Assembly: GCA_016716635.1 (NCBI GenBank)
Contig: JADJVZ010000014.1
Location: 62,001-126,000 of the forward strand
Length of the DNA: 64,000 nucleotides
Reading direction: 5' to 3'
Source of the DNA: Micropruina sp.
Lineage (GTDB): Bacteria; Actinomycetota; Actinomycetes; Propionibacteriales; Propionibacteriaceae
Shown: piece after piece, positions 25,743-34,758 of the stretch
Layout: the number at the start of each line of letters is the position of its first letter
Numbering within the stretch: the stretch's first letter is position 1
Made by a program: the position numbers and the translations under genes
The notes under the pieces: generated by a model
The model's input: only the letters and a program-made list of their open reading frames with translations
The model's database searches: none
Told to the model about the DNA's origin: nothing

Positions 25743-27680
25743 GTGACCGACAACGAGCCGACGCGGCCCAGGCGAGCGCTGCCACCGGTATCGCCTGACG
25801 AGGTGCCAGCCTCTGGTCGCTTCGCGCGCGCCACGTGGACGAACGTCTCCTCCGACGACGATGTCGATTTCGGCGAGGACGATCCCCTCACCGTGACGGG
25901 CACGCGCTTTCTCGCGCTGTCTCATCTTGATGACGAGGACGAGGACGAGGCCAGTACCCCCGTGCCACCGCCCGCGCCGGTGCTGCCGAGCCCGCCGTTA
26001 GCGGATGGACGTCGCTACTCAAGCGCGACCCCTAACTCCCCGTTCAAGGTTTATGCGCCGCGCTTCTCCGCCACGACGGCGTTGACGCCGGCCTCACCAA
26101 ACGAGCCGCCGAGCACCGCGCCCACCCACATCCCGCAGTTGCCGAGTCCGCCGTTCGTTGCGGCGGCGGTGTCGCCGCCAACCCCTGTCCGCGCGAGCGT
26201 GCCCGCCCCCACGGCGTCCGCATGGCCCGCAGAAGGTGAAGCGCACAAGGCCCCGTCCGCGTGGGCCCCGACTCCCTCCGCTCACTGGCCACGCACGAGC
26301 ACTCCGCCGGTCGCGGCATTCGACGACGTTCCCGCCAGTGCGTCTGCGCAAAGCGGGCAAGGCGACCTCGACGGCGGCGACGCGAGCGGGGACTCGCCAT
26401 CAAAGCCGAGGATGTCGACTCGGACTCGGATCATCTGGGCCACCGTGGCGGGCGTGGTGGCCTTGGCGCTGGTCGCGTTTGGCATCTGGGCTGGCATCCG
26501 CGCCTCGGGTCCGGGCGGAACCGGTAGCCCCACCCCTCCCGCCGCCTTGTCCGACGTCCACCTCATCTCGGCCGCCGACCTGAACGCCGCCCGAGCCGGC
26601 ACGACCTGGGTCGTCAAGGACACGGTGGTCTCCCCAAGCGGCGGGGCGCCACAGCCGGTTTGCTTACTGACGACCTCCGATGGGCTCCCGACAGCGACCA
26701 ACTCCCTCTTGCGCACCATCGGGGCGGACGCCGGCGGCACTGGTGCACTCCTGCAACGCGTGGATACCTACGCCGACGTGGATTCCGCCACCAAGGTCTT
26801 CAATGCCAAGAAGGCACAGTTGGGCGGCTGCACCCGAACGCTGGCCTGGATCGTGGGCGGCGCCGGCGTCACCGGCCTCGCTGACGACGCCACCATCGTC
26901 ACCGTCGACATCCAAAACGCCATCGCGGAGTACCACACGCTGCTGCTGGTTCGCTCTGGGACAGCAGTTTCGATTGTTGACGCCACCCAAGTCTCGGCAG
27001 CGTTGACTCCGGATGAACTACTGGGAGCCGCAACCGCCGGGTTCACCCGGCTCTGCTCCCTGACCGCTGGCGCCTGCCCTTCTACCCCGAAGGCTGCGGC
27101 GGCGCCGCCGCCGGCCACCATCGATCCGGGCTGGCTGGCCACCAACGACCTGCCCCGCATCACGGCGGGCACCGGGCAGTGGGGCGCGACGAAGGTCACG
27201 TCCGACCTGTCGGTGACCGGATCGAAGTGTGAGAACGTCGACCTCAACACCCCACCGGGGGTCGCCAACAAGAACGTTCGGACGTACATCATGTCGAACG
27301 ATCCGGCCGCCCAGCAGATCGGCTACGGCGTGGATGAAGTTCGTTACGGGCTCAGCGACGCCGCCGCAGCCACAGCCCTGGCGGATCAGTTGAACGCCAA
27401 CCTGGCCGGCTGCGCGGCCCGCACCCCCACCGCCACCGTGCAATCGGTACCTGCGGTTGAGGCAGCCGGCGAACCCGGAACGAAGTTCAGCTTCGCCACC
27501 TACAAGGTCAGCCAGAAGGTCAACGACACCAAGACGATCTCGTTCCGGGTGGCGATTGTCTGGAACGGAGCCCGGGTGGTCTACCTGCTGGCGAATCCCG
27601 CCAACGGTTACGACTTCGCCGACCCGGCATGGACGTCCGTCGTGCAGCGGGCCGGCGAGCGGCTGACTCAGCTTCCCTGA
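25743..27680 (+). CDS. Single-pass membrane protein with Pro-rich cytoplasmic part and duplicated extracellular domain
   Basis: The 645-aa product has an acidic then Pro/Ala-rich N-terminal region (about 1-230), one membrane segment (about 231-252) and a 390-residue outer part. The outer part looks like two copies of a PknH-sensor-like domain (about 265-440 and 460-645). Each has a DLNAAR/LPRIT-type start, a cysteine near LTTSD or SKCENVD, a D..SA..V...K..L.GC segment and a C-terminal strand such as RVAIVWNGARVVYL. It diverges from the PerM-like gene, near the position of mycobacterial Rv0954. GTG 25743 has GAGAGG 6 bp upstream. No catalytic motif; role unknown, perhaps sensing or envelope assembly. 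Confidence 0.65.
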   Translation: MTDNEPTRPRRALPPVSPDEVPASGRFARATWTNVSSDDDVDFGEDDPLTVTGTRFLALSHLDDEDEDEASTPVPPPAPVLPSPPLADGRRYSSATPNSPFKVYAPRFSATTALTPASPNEPPSTAPTHIPQLPSPPFVAAAVSPPTPVRASVPAPTASAWPAEGEAHKAPSAWAPTPSAHWPRTSTPPVAAFDDVPASASAQSGQGDLDGGDASGDSPSKPRMSTRTRIIWATVAGVVALALVAFGIWAGIRASGPGGTGSPTPPAALSDVHLISAADLNAARAGTTWVVKDTVVSPSGGAPQPVCLLTTSDGLPTATNSLLRTIGADAGGTGALLQRVDTYADVDSATKVFNAKKAQLGGCTRTLAWIVGGAGVTGLADDATIVTVDIQNAIAEYHTLLLVRSGTAVSIVDATQVSAALTPDELLGAATAGFTRLCSLTAGACPSTPKAAAAPPPATIDPGWLATNDLPRITAGTGQWGATKVTSDLSVTGSKCENVDLNTPPGVANKNVRTYIMSNDPAAQQIGYGVDEVRYGLSDAAAATALADQLNANLAGCAARTPTATVQSVPAVEAAGEPGTKFSFATYKVSQKVNDTKTISFRVAIVWNGARVVYLLANPANGYDFADPAWTSVVQRAGERLTQLP

Positions 27681-27712
27681 GTGCTCAAGATCCTCGAGCT
27701 GCAGCACGGGGC

Positions 27713-28594
27713 CTAACCGCGTCGCATCACCTCGCGCACCAGCGCCGCGGTCTCTGAGGGCGTGCGTCCGACGAGGACGCCCGCCGCCTCCAGCGCAACC
27801 TTCTTCGCCGCTGCGGTTCCCGAGGAGCCCGACACGATGGCGCCGGCGTGGCCCATCGTCCGACCCACGGGAGCGGTGAAGCCGGCGACATAACCGACGA
27901 CCGGCTTCGTGATGTGATCGCGGATGTAGTCGGCCGCGCGCTCCTCGGCGTCGCCCCCGATCTCACCGATCATGATGATGGCATCGGTGTCGGGATCGTC
28001 TTGGAACGCCTGCAGGCAGTCAATGTGCGTGGTGCCGATGATCGGATCGCCGCCGATCCCCACCGCTGTGGAGAAGCCGATGTCTCCCAGCTCGAACATC
28101 ATCTGATAGGTGAGGGTTCCCGACTTCGAAACCAATCCGATGTGGCCAGACCGGGCGATGTTGGGCGGGATGATGCCCACGTTGGAGCGTCCCGGCGAGA
28201 TGAGACCCGGGCAGTTGGGGCCGATGAGGCGGACGCCCGCCGCCTGCGCCGCCGCAAAGAACTCAGCGGTGTCCCGGACGGGCACGCCCTCGGTGATGCA
28301 CACGATAAGTTCCACGCCGGCCTCGATGGCGTCCATCACAGCGCTCTTGGTGAAGGGCGCCGGGACGAAGATGACCGACACGGTGGCGCCGGTAGCGTGC
28401 CGAGCTTCCTTCACCGAGTTGTACACGGGGATGGGGTCCTCTTCGAAGGTGACCGAAGTGCCGCCTTTGCCGGGCGTCACCCCGGCGACGACCCGCGTCC
28501 CGTACATGACCATGCGCTGGGTGTGCTTACGCCCTTCGCTGCCCGTCATGCCCTGGACGATGACCTTGCTGCGGTGATCCAACCAGATCGCCAT
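27713..28594 (-). CDS. sucD: Succinyl-CoA synthetase alpha subunit
   Basis: A 293-aa subunit. The CoA-binding Rossmann part has VQGMTGSEGRKHTQRM; the phospho-His lies in MGHAGAIVSGSSGTAAAK. With SucC it interconverts succinyl-CoA and succinate with substrate-level ATP or GTP formation in the TCA cycle. It follows sucC with 1 bp between stop and start. It is convergent with the upstream sensor-like gene; no clear terminator is seen in the 32-bp gap. Confidence 0.97.
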   Translation of the reverse strand: MAIWLDHRSKVIVQGMTGSEGRKHTQRMVMYGTRVVAGVTPGKGGTSVTFEEDPIPVYNSVKEARHATGATVSVIFVPAPFTKSAVMDAIEAGVELIVCITEGVPVRDTAEFFAAAQAAGVRLIGPNCPGLISPGRSNVGIIPPNIARSGHIGLVSKSGTLTYQMMFELGDIGFSTAVGIGGDPIIGTTHIDCLQAFQDDPDTDAIIMIGEIGGDAEERAADYIRDHITKPVVGYVAGFTAPVGRTMGHAGAIVSGSSGTAAAKKVALEAAGVLVGRTPSETAALVREVMRRG

Positions 28595-28595
28595 G

Positions 28596-29780
28596 TCAGT
28601 TGCCTCCCATGGCCGCGCTGGCCAGTTCTGCGGCCGCGCGAGCGGCCTCGTCCATTGTGTCGACGACCGTCACCAGCGGGTGGGCGTACTCCTGGAGGAT
28701 CTCGCGTCCCACCTCCACCGCGTTGCCATCCAGGCGGACGACGATGGGCTTGGTGGCGCGATTGCCCAATTGCTTGAGCGCCTCCCGGATGCCCTTCGCC
28801 ACCTCGGAGCAGGCGGTGATGCCGCCGAAGACATTGACGAAGACCACCGAAACCTGAGGGTCGGACAAAATGATGTCGAGCCCGTCGGCCATGACCTGAG
28901 CCGAGGCACCGCCGCCAATATCGAGGAAGTTGGCCGGTTTGGGATGACCCGTGAGCCCTCTCCCCGCGTAGGCCACCACATCCAAGGTGCTCATCACGAG
29001 CCCGGCGCCGTTGCCGATGATGCCGACCTGACCGTCCAACTTCACGTAGTTGAGGCCCTTCTCGCGGGCGCGCACCTCAAGCGGATCGTCGTGGCTGGTG
29101 TCGGCGAAAACTGACCATCCGGGGTGCCGGAAGGCCGCGTTGTCGTCGAGGGAGATCTTGCCGTCTAACGCCAGGATCTTCCCGTCGGTGGTCCTGACCA
29201 ACGGGTTCACCTCGACAAGCGTGGCGTCGTTGTCGCGGTACACCTCACCGAGCAGGACGAAGACACGGACGAGTTCAGCTGCGTCCGCCTCGTCGAATCC
29301 CGCGCGAGCTACGATGTCGGCCGCGGTCGCCTCGTCCAGCCCCCGGCGCGGATCGATGGGCACCTTCAGCAGGGCGTCCGGACGCTCGTCGGCAAGGACC
29401 TCAATCTCCATACCGCCCTCGCGGGTGCACATGGCGAGATACCGGCGTTCGGCGCGATCCAACAGCAGCGAAAAGTAGTACTCCTCGGCGATCGAGGCGC
29501 CCTCAGTGACCATCACGGTCTCGACCACGTGATCCTTGATCGACATGCCGAGAATCTCGGCGGCCCGCTGAGCCGCCTCCTCGGGCGATTTGGCGAGTTT
29601 CACACCGCCCGCTTTGCCCCGACCGCCGGTCTTGACCTGGGCTTTGATGACCGTCACAGCAGTGCCCAACGCCTCAGCGGCGGCTTGCGCCTCCGCGGGC
29701 GTGCGCGCCACTCGGGCCTTGAGAACAGGCACGCCGGCCCGCTCCATGAGGTCACGTGCCTGGTATTCGAAGAGATCCAC
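28596..29780 (-). CDS. sucC: Succinyl-CoA synthetase beta subunit
   Basis: A 394-aa ATP-grasp subunit: MDLFEYQARDLMERAGVPV at the N-terminus, VKTGGRGKAGGVKLA in the nucleotide-binding part and GGITACSEVAKGI in the C-terminal ligase domain. It provides the nucleotide site of the sucCD enzyme. It starts with GTG at 29780 and diverges from the M23 peptidase gene over about 230 bp. Confidence 0.97.
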   Translation of the reverse strand: MDLFEYQARDLMERAGVPVLKARVARTPAEAQAAAEALGTAVTVIKAQVKTGGRGKAGGVKLAKSPEEAAQRAAEILGMSIKDHVVETVMVTEGASIAEEYYFSLLLDRAERRYLAMCTREGGMEIEVLADERPDALLKVPIDPRRGLDEATAADIVARAGFDEADAAELVRVFVLLGEVYRDNDATLVEVNPLVRTTDGKILALDGKISLDDNAAFRHPGWSVFADTSHDDPLEVRAREKGLNYVKLDGQVGIIGNGAGLVMSTLDVVAYAGRGLTGHPKPANFLDIGGGASAQVMADGLDIILSDPQVSVVFVNVFGGITACSEVAKGIREALKQLGNRATKPIVVRLDGNAVEVGREILQEYAHPLVTVVDTMDEAARAAAELASAAMGGN

Positions 29781-30007
29781 CGGAACCGCCTTTGTGCTCG
29801 ATGCGAACCATGGCGAGCCTAGCTAAGGCAACAGCGCTTGGCACCCCCGCCATGGTGTCCCCGGACCACAGCCCGTCCGGCGATGCCTACCCGACACGAA
29901 TTCTGAGGATCCTTGGAGGCCGTATCACTGCCTGGGCAGCCAATTCTGAGAAAAACCCCAAGCTCCGCTAAGGTAGAAGAAATCGTCCCTACAGGAAGCG
30001 ATTCCAC

Positions 30008-30901
30008 GTGAACTTGGTACCTCGCCTCAACGCTCCGGCCCGCCGGGCGGCAGAGGGTTTCGTAGATCCCGAGGTCGCGGAGACCCCTCCTGCACGGCGC
30101 CGTCCACGGTTTGCCCGCGTTGGGCTGGCGGCGGGTGCCGTCGCTTCCATCGCGGTCGCGTCCCTCATGATCTCGAACGCTGCGGCGAACTCGAGCGCCG
30201 TCACCCCGTTGGAGTCGACCGCGGTGGCTTCCCCGGGCACGGTCGCAGTCTTTGAGTCCCGCGGCTCCGATGTGAGCCGCACGGCCGAGGACCGGACGGC
30301 GGTGGACCAGGCCGCGACCGTCCGCGGCCAAAGCATCCAGGCTGAGAACGACGCCGTCGCGCAGGCCGCTCAACTGAGCGTGCTGCAGTCCCGCTCATCG
30401 TCGATGACTGAAGCGTCGGACGCCATCACCGCCCAGGCCAAGAAGCTGGCCAACAAGAAGAACTTCCTGATACCGACCGCCGGAGCGCTCGGCTCCCCGT
30501 TCGGCATGCGGTTGCACCCGATCCTGCACTACTGGCGCATGCACGACGGCGACGATATCGGTGGCGCCTGCGGTCAGCCCATCTATGCGACCCAAGACGG
30601 TGTGGTCATCAAGACCGAGTCGGGTTACAACGGCGGATCGGGTAACAACGTCGAAATCGAGCACGGCCAGATCGGTAGCGTGGACGTCCGTTCTGACTAC
30701 TTCCACATGAACAAGTTCATCGTCCAGGTCGGCCAGACTGTCCGCCGGGGTGACCTGATCGGCTACGTCGGCGACACCGGCCTCTCGACCGCGTGCCACC
30801 TGCACTTCCAGGTGCGTGAGAACACGGTGCCCGTCGACCCGATCGGCAACGGCTACATCAAATCGCCGAACGCGGACGCCGCACCCACCACCGAGGGCTG
30901 A
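30008..30901 (+). CDS. M23 family metallopeptidase
   Basis: A 297-aa protein with one membrane segment (about 36-58) and a mostly helical linker (about 60-155). The C-terminal LytM/M23 domain shows Zn ligands in RLHPILHYWRMHDGDDI (H and D) and HLHFQV. Active M23 enzymes cut peptidoglycan cross-bridges. The place between pcrA and sucC is the same as that of an M23 gene in mycobacteria. GTG 30008 has AGGAAG about 10 bp upstream. A terminator follows at 30918. Confidence 0.9.
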   Translation: MNLVPRLNAPARRAAEGFVDPEVAETPPARRRPRFARVGLAAGAVASIAVASLMISNAAANSSAVTPLESTAVASPGTVAVFESRGSDVSRTAEDRTAVDQAATVRGQSIQAENDAVAQAAQLSVLQSRSSSMTEASDAITAQAKKLANKKNFLIPTAGALGSPFGMRLHPILHYWRMHDGDDIGGACGQPIYATQDGVVIKTESGYNGGSGNNVEIEHGQIGSVDVRSDYFHMNKFIVQVGQTVRRGDLIGYVGDTGLSTACHLHFQVRENTVPVDPIGNGYIKSPNADAAPTTEG

Positions 30902-30917
30902 GCCCTCCTCAAACGAA

Positions 30918-30950
30918 AATCGCCTCGGACGCTCGTCCGGGGCGATTTCT
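30918..30950. terminator. Rho-independent terminator between M23 peptidase gene and pcrA
   Basis: AAATCGCC pairs with GGCGATTT and an inner GGAC with GTCC across a 2-nt mismatch; a pyrimidine/T-rich tail follows on the plus strand. It serves the peptidase gene and possibly the convergent pcrA. Confidence 0.8.
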
Positions 30951-30958
30951 TCTTCGTG

Positions 30959-33424
30959 TCAGATCTTCTCCATGGGTGCGTGCTTGAGGGAGAGCCGCTT
31001 CACGCCCGTACTGCCGAAGTCGACATCGGCCTTCGCCCCGTCACCTGTGCCGCTGGTTGCCAGGACGGTACCCATGCCGAAGGTGGTGTGCAGCACGCGA
31101 TCCCCCGGTTGCACCGAGGGAACGGTCTTGATGGGAGCGGGGTTTCCGAAGCCGACCGTCTGCCGCCAGGCCGATTCGGTGCGGGACGCCTGGGACGTCG
31201 GCCACGTCGCGACTTGGGCGAGGCGGCGCCAGTCGAGGAGGTGCGCGGGAATCTCATCGAGGAAGCGACTCGGCGGGTTGTACTGCGGCTGCCCGAAGAC
31301 GGCTCGCACGCTGGACCGCGTCAGGTAGAGCCGCTCCCGTGCGCGGGTGATGCCGACATAGGCCAGGCGGCGTTCCTCGGCGAGTTCGTCCACATCGGCG
31401 AGCGATCGCTGATGCGGGAACACGCCGTCCTCCATGCCGGTCAGGAAGACCGTTGGGAATTCGAGCCCCTTCGCCGTGTGTAGCGTCATCAGCGTCACGA
31501 CGCCGCCGCCCTCGGCGCCCTCAGGAATCTGATCGGAGTCGGCGACCAGCGCGATGCGTTCCAAGAACGCAGGCAAGGAATCGTCCGGCTCGGGGAGACC
31601 CGCCGCCAAACTGCCCGGCACCGGACCCTCGGCAGCCAGCGTCTCGGCGTCGTCGGCGAGGTCGATGGCGTGCGCGGCGGCCACGAACTCGCCCGCCACG
31701 CTGACGAGTTCGACCAAATTCTCCAGGCGGGTGGCATCTTGGGGATCGTCGGAGGCCTCGAGGTCGGCAATGTAGCCGGAGTCCTTGAGGATCGAGGTGA
31801 GGATCTCGTCGGCGGGGGCACCCTCGGTGACCATTCTTCGATGCTTCTCGAGCAAGGCGACGAAGCCTCGGATTTGGTTGAGGGAGCGCACGGCCAGCCC
31901 GGAGCCCGAGTCCATGCGGGCGAGCGCGGTGCCGAACGACGTGCGCTCGGCCGCCGCGAAGGCCTCCACAACCTGCTCTGCGCGATCCCCGATGCCGCGC
32001 TTCGGCACGTTGAGGATGCGCCTGGTCGAGACGTCATCGGCAGGGTTCGCGATGGCGCGCAGGTAGGCGATCGCATCGCGGATCTCTTTGCGCTCGTAGA
32101 AGCGGACCCCACCGACCACCTTGTAGGGCATGCCCACGCGAATGAAGACCTCTTCCAGGGCTCGGCTTTGCGCGTTCGTGCGGTAGAAGACGGCGACGTC
32201 ACCGTACTTGTGGGTGCCCGCGTCGGCGAGCGCGTCGATCTCGCGTGCCACGAACTGAGCCTCGTCGTGCTCGGTATCGGCCACGTAACCCACCAACAAA
32301 TCGCCGTTGCCGGCGTCGGACCACAGGCTTTTCGCCGGACGATTCGGGTTGCGGGTGATCACCGCGTTGGCCGCGGTCAAAATGTTCTGGGTGGAGCGGT
32401 AGTTCTGCTCGAGGACGATCGTGCGAGCGCCGGGAAAATCCGACTCGAAGTCGAGGATGTTGCGGATCGTCGCGCCTCGGAAGGCGTAGATCGACTGGTC
32501 AGAGTCGCCCACGACCATGAGCTCGGGGGGCTCCACCGCGGTGACGCCGGGAGGCGCTTGCACGTCGGCGCAGAGCTCACGCACGAGGGCGTACTGGGCG
32601 TGGTTCGTGTCTTGGTACTCATCGACCAGGACGTGTCGGAACCGTCGTCGGTAGCTCTCGCGCAGGTCTGGGAAGGCCTGAAGCAGGTTGACGCTCATCA
32701 TGATGAGATCGTCGAAATCCAGGGCGTTAGCCGCCGTCAGCCGCCGCTGGTACTCGGCGTAGGCCTCTGCGAACAACTTCTCTTGCGGGGTGTTGGCGTT
32801 CGCGCGGGCGGTTTCAAAGTCGATGAGTTCGTTCTTACAGTTGTCGACCCAGTTCATGATCGCGCGCACGGGGTAGCGCTTCGGGTCGAGGTTCTGATCG
32901 CGGACGACCAGGGACATGAGCCGCTTGGAATCGGTGTCGTCGTAGATCGAGAAGGAGCGCTTCATGCCGAATTTGTCGATGTCGGCCCGGAGGATGCGCA
33001 CACAAGCCGAGTGGAAGGTCGAGACCCACATCAGACGTGCTCGGTTGCCGACGAGTTCTTCGACCCGGTGCCGCATCTCGGCGGCCGCCTTGTTGGTGAA
33101 GGTGATGGCCAGCACGGACCCCGGGTGGACGTTGCGCTGGCTCACCAGCCAGGCGATGCGCCGGGTCAGCACCCGGGTCTTGCCCGAGCCTGCGCCCGCG
33201 ACGACGAGCACGGGGCCACCCTCGTGCAGGACGGCCTCCCGCTGCGGCGGATTCAGGCCCTCCAGCAACACCTCGGGGTCGATCTTCTTGGCCCTGCGCC
33301 GTGGCTCGCCCTCCGGTGACGGGGTGGCTGAAGGCGCCGCAGGGCGCCGCGGCTCCGCATCGGGCGCGAATGAAGGCCCTGCCCCGGCGACTCCGGGCCA
33401 GTCGGGAAAGAGGGTGTCTGTCAT
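30959..33424 (-). CDS. pcrA: ATP-dependent DNA helicase UvrD/PcrA
   Basis: An 821-aa superfamily 1A helicase translocating 3' to 5' in nucleotide excision repair and replication restart. Visible motifs are Walker A AGAGSGKTRVLTRR, the VDEYQDTN box, GDSDQSIYAFRGA, the QNYRST motif, LMTLHTAKGLEFP and VGITRARERLYL. About 75 disordered Pro/Arg-rich residues precede motif Q and a C-terminal Tudor-like GDRVLHTTFGMGTV segment follows. ATG 33424 is used; a GTG three codons upstream is possible. A TAGTCT box lies 10 bp before the ATG. Confidence 0.96.
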   Translation of the reverse strand: MTDTLFPDWPGVAGAGPSFAPDAEPRRPAAPSATPSPEGEPRRRAKKIDPEVLLEGLNPPQREAVLHEGGPVLVVAGAGSGKTRVLTRRIAWLVSQRNVHPGSVLAITFTNKAAAEMRHRVEELVGNRARLMWVSTFHSACVRILRADIDKFGMKRSFSIYDDTDSKRLMSLVVRDQNLDPKRYPVRAIMNWVDNCKNELIDFETARANANTPQEKLFAEAYAEYQRRLTAANALDFDDLIMMSVNLLQAFPDLRESYRRRFRHVLVDEYQDTNHAQYALVRELCADVQAPPGVTAVEPPELMVVGDSDQSIYAFRGATIRNILDFESDFPGARTIVLEQNYRSTQNILTAANAVITRNPNRPAKSLWSDAGNGDLLVGYVADTEHDEAQFVAREIDALADAGTHKYGDVAVFYRTNAQSRALEEVFIRVGMPYKVVGGVRFYERKEIRDAIAYLRAIANPADDVSTRRILNVPKRGIGDRAEQVVEAFAAAERTSFGTALARMDSGSGLAVRSLNQIRGFVALLEKHRRMVTEGAPADEILTSILKDSGYIADLEASDDPQDATRLENLVELVSVAGEFVAAAHAIDLADDAETLAAEGPVPGSLAAGLPEPDDSLPAFLERIALVADSDQIPEGAEGGGVVTLMTLHTAKGLEFPTVFLTGMEDGVFPHQRSLADVDELAEERRLAYVGITRARERLYLTRSSVRAVFGQPQYNPPSRFLDEIPAHLLDWRRLAQVATWPTSQASRTESAWRQTVGFGNPAPIKTVPSVQPGDRVLHTTFGMGTVLATSGTGDGAKADVDFGSTGVKRLSLKHAPMEKI

Positions 33425-33661
33425 GGCTCGCACCAGACTAGGACAGCCGACCGACAGTTTCGGCCACTTCCGCGCCCCACAGTGCGAGCCAGGCCACGCG
33501 CGCCGCCACGAAGCGACTATGAGTGTCCGAACCGTGGACGAAAAATGTGACTAGGTTTGCGCGCGGCCACTCACTGACCCTAAGTACTTCTACGCCTCAG
33601 GGGTGACACGGACTAGACCCTGATCCGACGCGCCAGACCTTGTGTTCACAGTTTCCCGACG

Positions 33662-33667
33662 TACCGT
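33662..33667 (+). promoter_or_regulatory. Putative -10 box for GlsB-like gene
   Basis: TACCGT ends 6 bp before ATG 33674 and there is no ribosome-binding site, again fitting leaderless transcription. Confidence 0.35.
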
Positions 33668-33673
33668 CGAGCC

Positions 33674-33931
33674 ATGGAATTCGTTCTCTTGATCCTCGTC
33701 GGCCTCGTAGCTGGTGGCCTAGCCAAAGCCATCATGGGCAACAACAGTGGCGGCTGTATCTCGACGCTGATCCTGGGTCTGATCGGCAGCTTCGTCGGCG
33801 GATCGCTGGGCCTTCTCTTCCTCGGCCCCAAGGCCGGCGGCCTGCTAAGCCCCTGGACCTGGTTGTTCGCGATTGGCGGTTCTATGCTCGTTTTACTCAT
33901 TGCTCAGGTTGTAAGTGGCAGGCGCCGCTGA
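33674..33931 (+). CDS. GlsB/YeaQ/YmgE family (transglycosylase-associated) small membrane protein
   Basis: An 85-aa, three-segment hydrophobic protein. It has the family pattern ILVGLVAGGLAKAIMG, a GCISTLILGLIGSFVGG glycine-rich segment and a final AIGGSMLVLLIAQVV helix. Family members are general-stress-linked inner membrane proteins without a known biochemical function. It stands alone, convergent with the response-regulator gene. Confidence 0.85.
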   Translation: MEFVLLILVGLVAGGLAKAIMGNNSGGCISTLILGLIGSFVGGSLGLLFLGPKAGGLLSPWTWLFAIGGSMLVLLIAQVVSGRRR

Positions 33932-33979
33932 CTAACCTGCGAGTGCGTCGGTTTGCCTCCCCCGAATGACCGACGCATG

Positions 33980-34013
33980 GCACCGGGATGAGATCCCCCG
34001 ATTCTCCCGGTGC
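33980..34013. terminator. Hairpin downstream of the GlsB-like gene
   Basis: GCACCGGGA (33980-33988) and TCCCGGTGC (34005-34013) form a perfect 9-bp stem with a 16-nt loop in the 170-bp convergent gap. No T-run follows. Confidence 0.45.
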
Positions 34014-34017
34014 GGCC

Positions 34018-34068
34018 GGCGCCGACGTGGACGCGCCCGTCCCCTTCAGGGATGCGTCCGTCGGCGCC
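34018..34068. terminator. Long interrupted hairpin before the response-regulator stop
   Basis: Outer arms GGCGCCGAC / GTCGGCGCC (9 bp) and inner arms GGACGC / GCGTCC (6 bp) form one stem with a 2-nt bulge and a 19-nt loop. It lies just downstream of the response regulator and may stop transcription of that operon. Confidence 0.5.
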
Positions 34069-34101
34069 GTGCCACGTCCGCAGCCTTTCGGCGAGCCTGG
34101 G

Positions 34102-34758
34102 TCAGACCAGGCGACGATCCGTTGCCCAGCGCGTGAGTTGGTGCCGATTCGACAGCTGCAATTTCCGTAGGACGCTCGAGACATGGGTCTCGACGGTCTT
34201 GATCGAGATGAAGAGTTCTTTCGCGATCTCCTTGTACGCGTAGCCCCGAGCGATCAGGCGCAAGACCTCACGCTCGCGCTGCGAAAGCCGGTCGAGATCC
34301 TCATCGACGCTCGCCACGTCGATGGTGCCGCTGAACGCGTCCAGGACGAACCCGGCCAACCGCGGACTGAACACCGCATCGCCGTCGGCCACACGCTGGA
34401 CGGCCGCGGCCAACTCTTCGGCTTTGATCGACTTCGTCACGTAGCCCCGAGCACCAGCCCGGATGACACCGATGACGTCTTCAGCCGCGTCGGAGACGCT
34501 GAGGGCCAGGAAGCGCAGCTCGGGGTGCCGCGCCAGCGACTGGCGCAACACCTCGACACCGCCGCCACCGGGCAGGTGCACGTCCAGGAGCACAACGTCG
34601 GGCATGGTCTTGGTGATCGCGGCGACGCCGGTCGGGACGTCCTCGCCCTCGCCCACGATGTCGCACCAGGCTGCGAGGTCGTGTTTGACGCCCGTGCGGA
34701 ACATGGCGTGGTCGTCGACGATCACGACTCGCAATCGGCCGTGGGATTCCTCAGTCAT
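34102..34758 (-). CDS. NarL/LuxR-family response regulator
   Basis: A 218-aa regulator. The receiver domain has the acidic pair in VIVDDHAMF, phospho-acceptor Asp59 in VVLLDVHLPGG and the conserved Lys in YVTKS. A LuxR-type HTH follows (about 150-210: LSQREREVLRLIARG, KTVETHVSSVLRKL). Its start overlaps the stop of the adjacent histidine kinase by 4 bp (ATGA), so the two are translated together and form one two-component system. Targets are probably envelope-stress genes, judged by the PspC domain of the kinase. Confidence 0.94.
   Translation of the reverse strand: MTEESHGRLRVVIVDDHAMFRTGVKHDLAAWCDIVGEGEDVPTGVAAITKTMPDVVLLDVHLPGGGGVEVLRQSLARHPELRFLALSVSDAAEDVIGVIRAGARGYVTKSIKAEELAAAVQRVADGDAVFSPRLAGFVLDAFSGTIDVASVDEDLDRLSQREREVLRLIARGYAYKEIAKELFISIKTVETHVSSVLRKLQLSNRHQLTRWATDRRLV

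Noticed and set aside
31670..33319. A 549-codon frame antisense to pcrA
   Set aside because: Shadow of a conserved helicase gene; no ribosome-binding site and no recognisable product.
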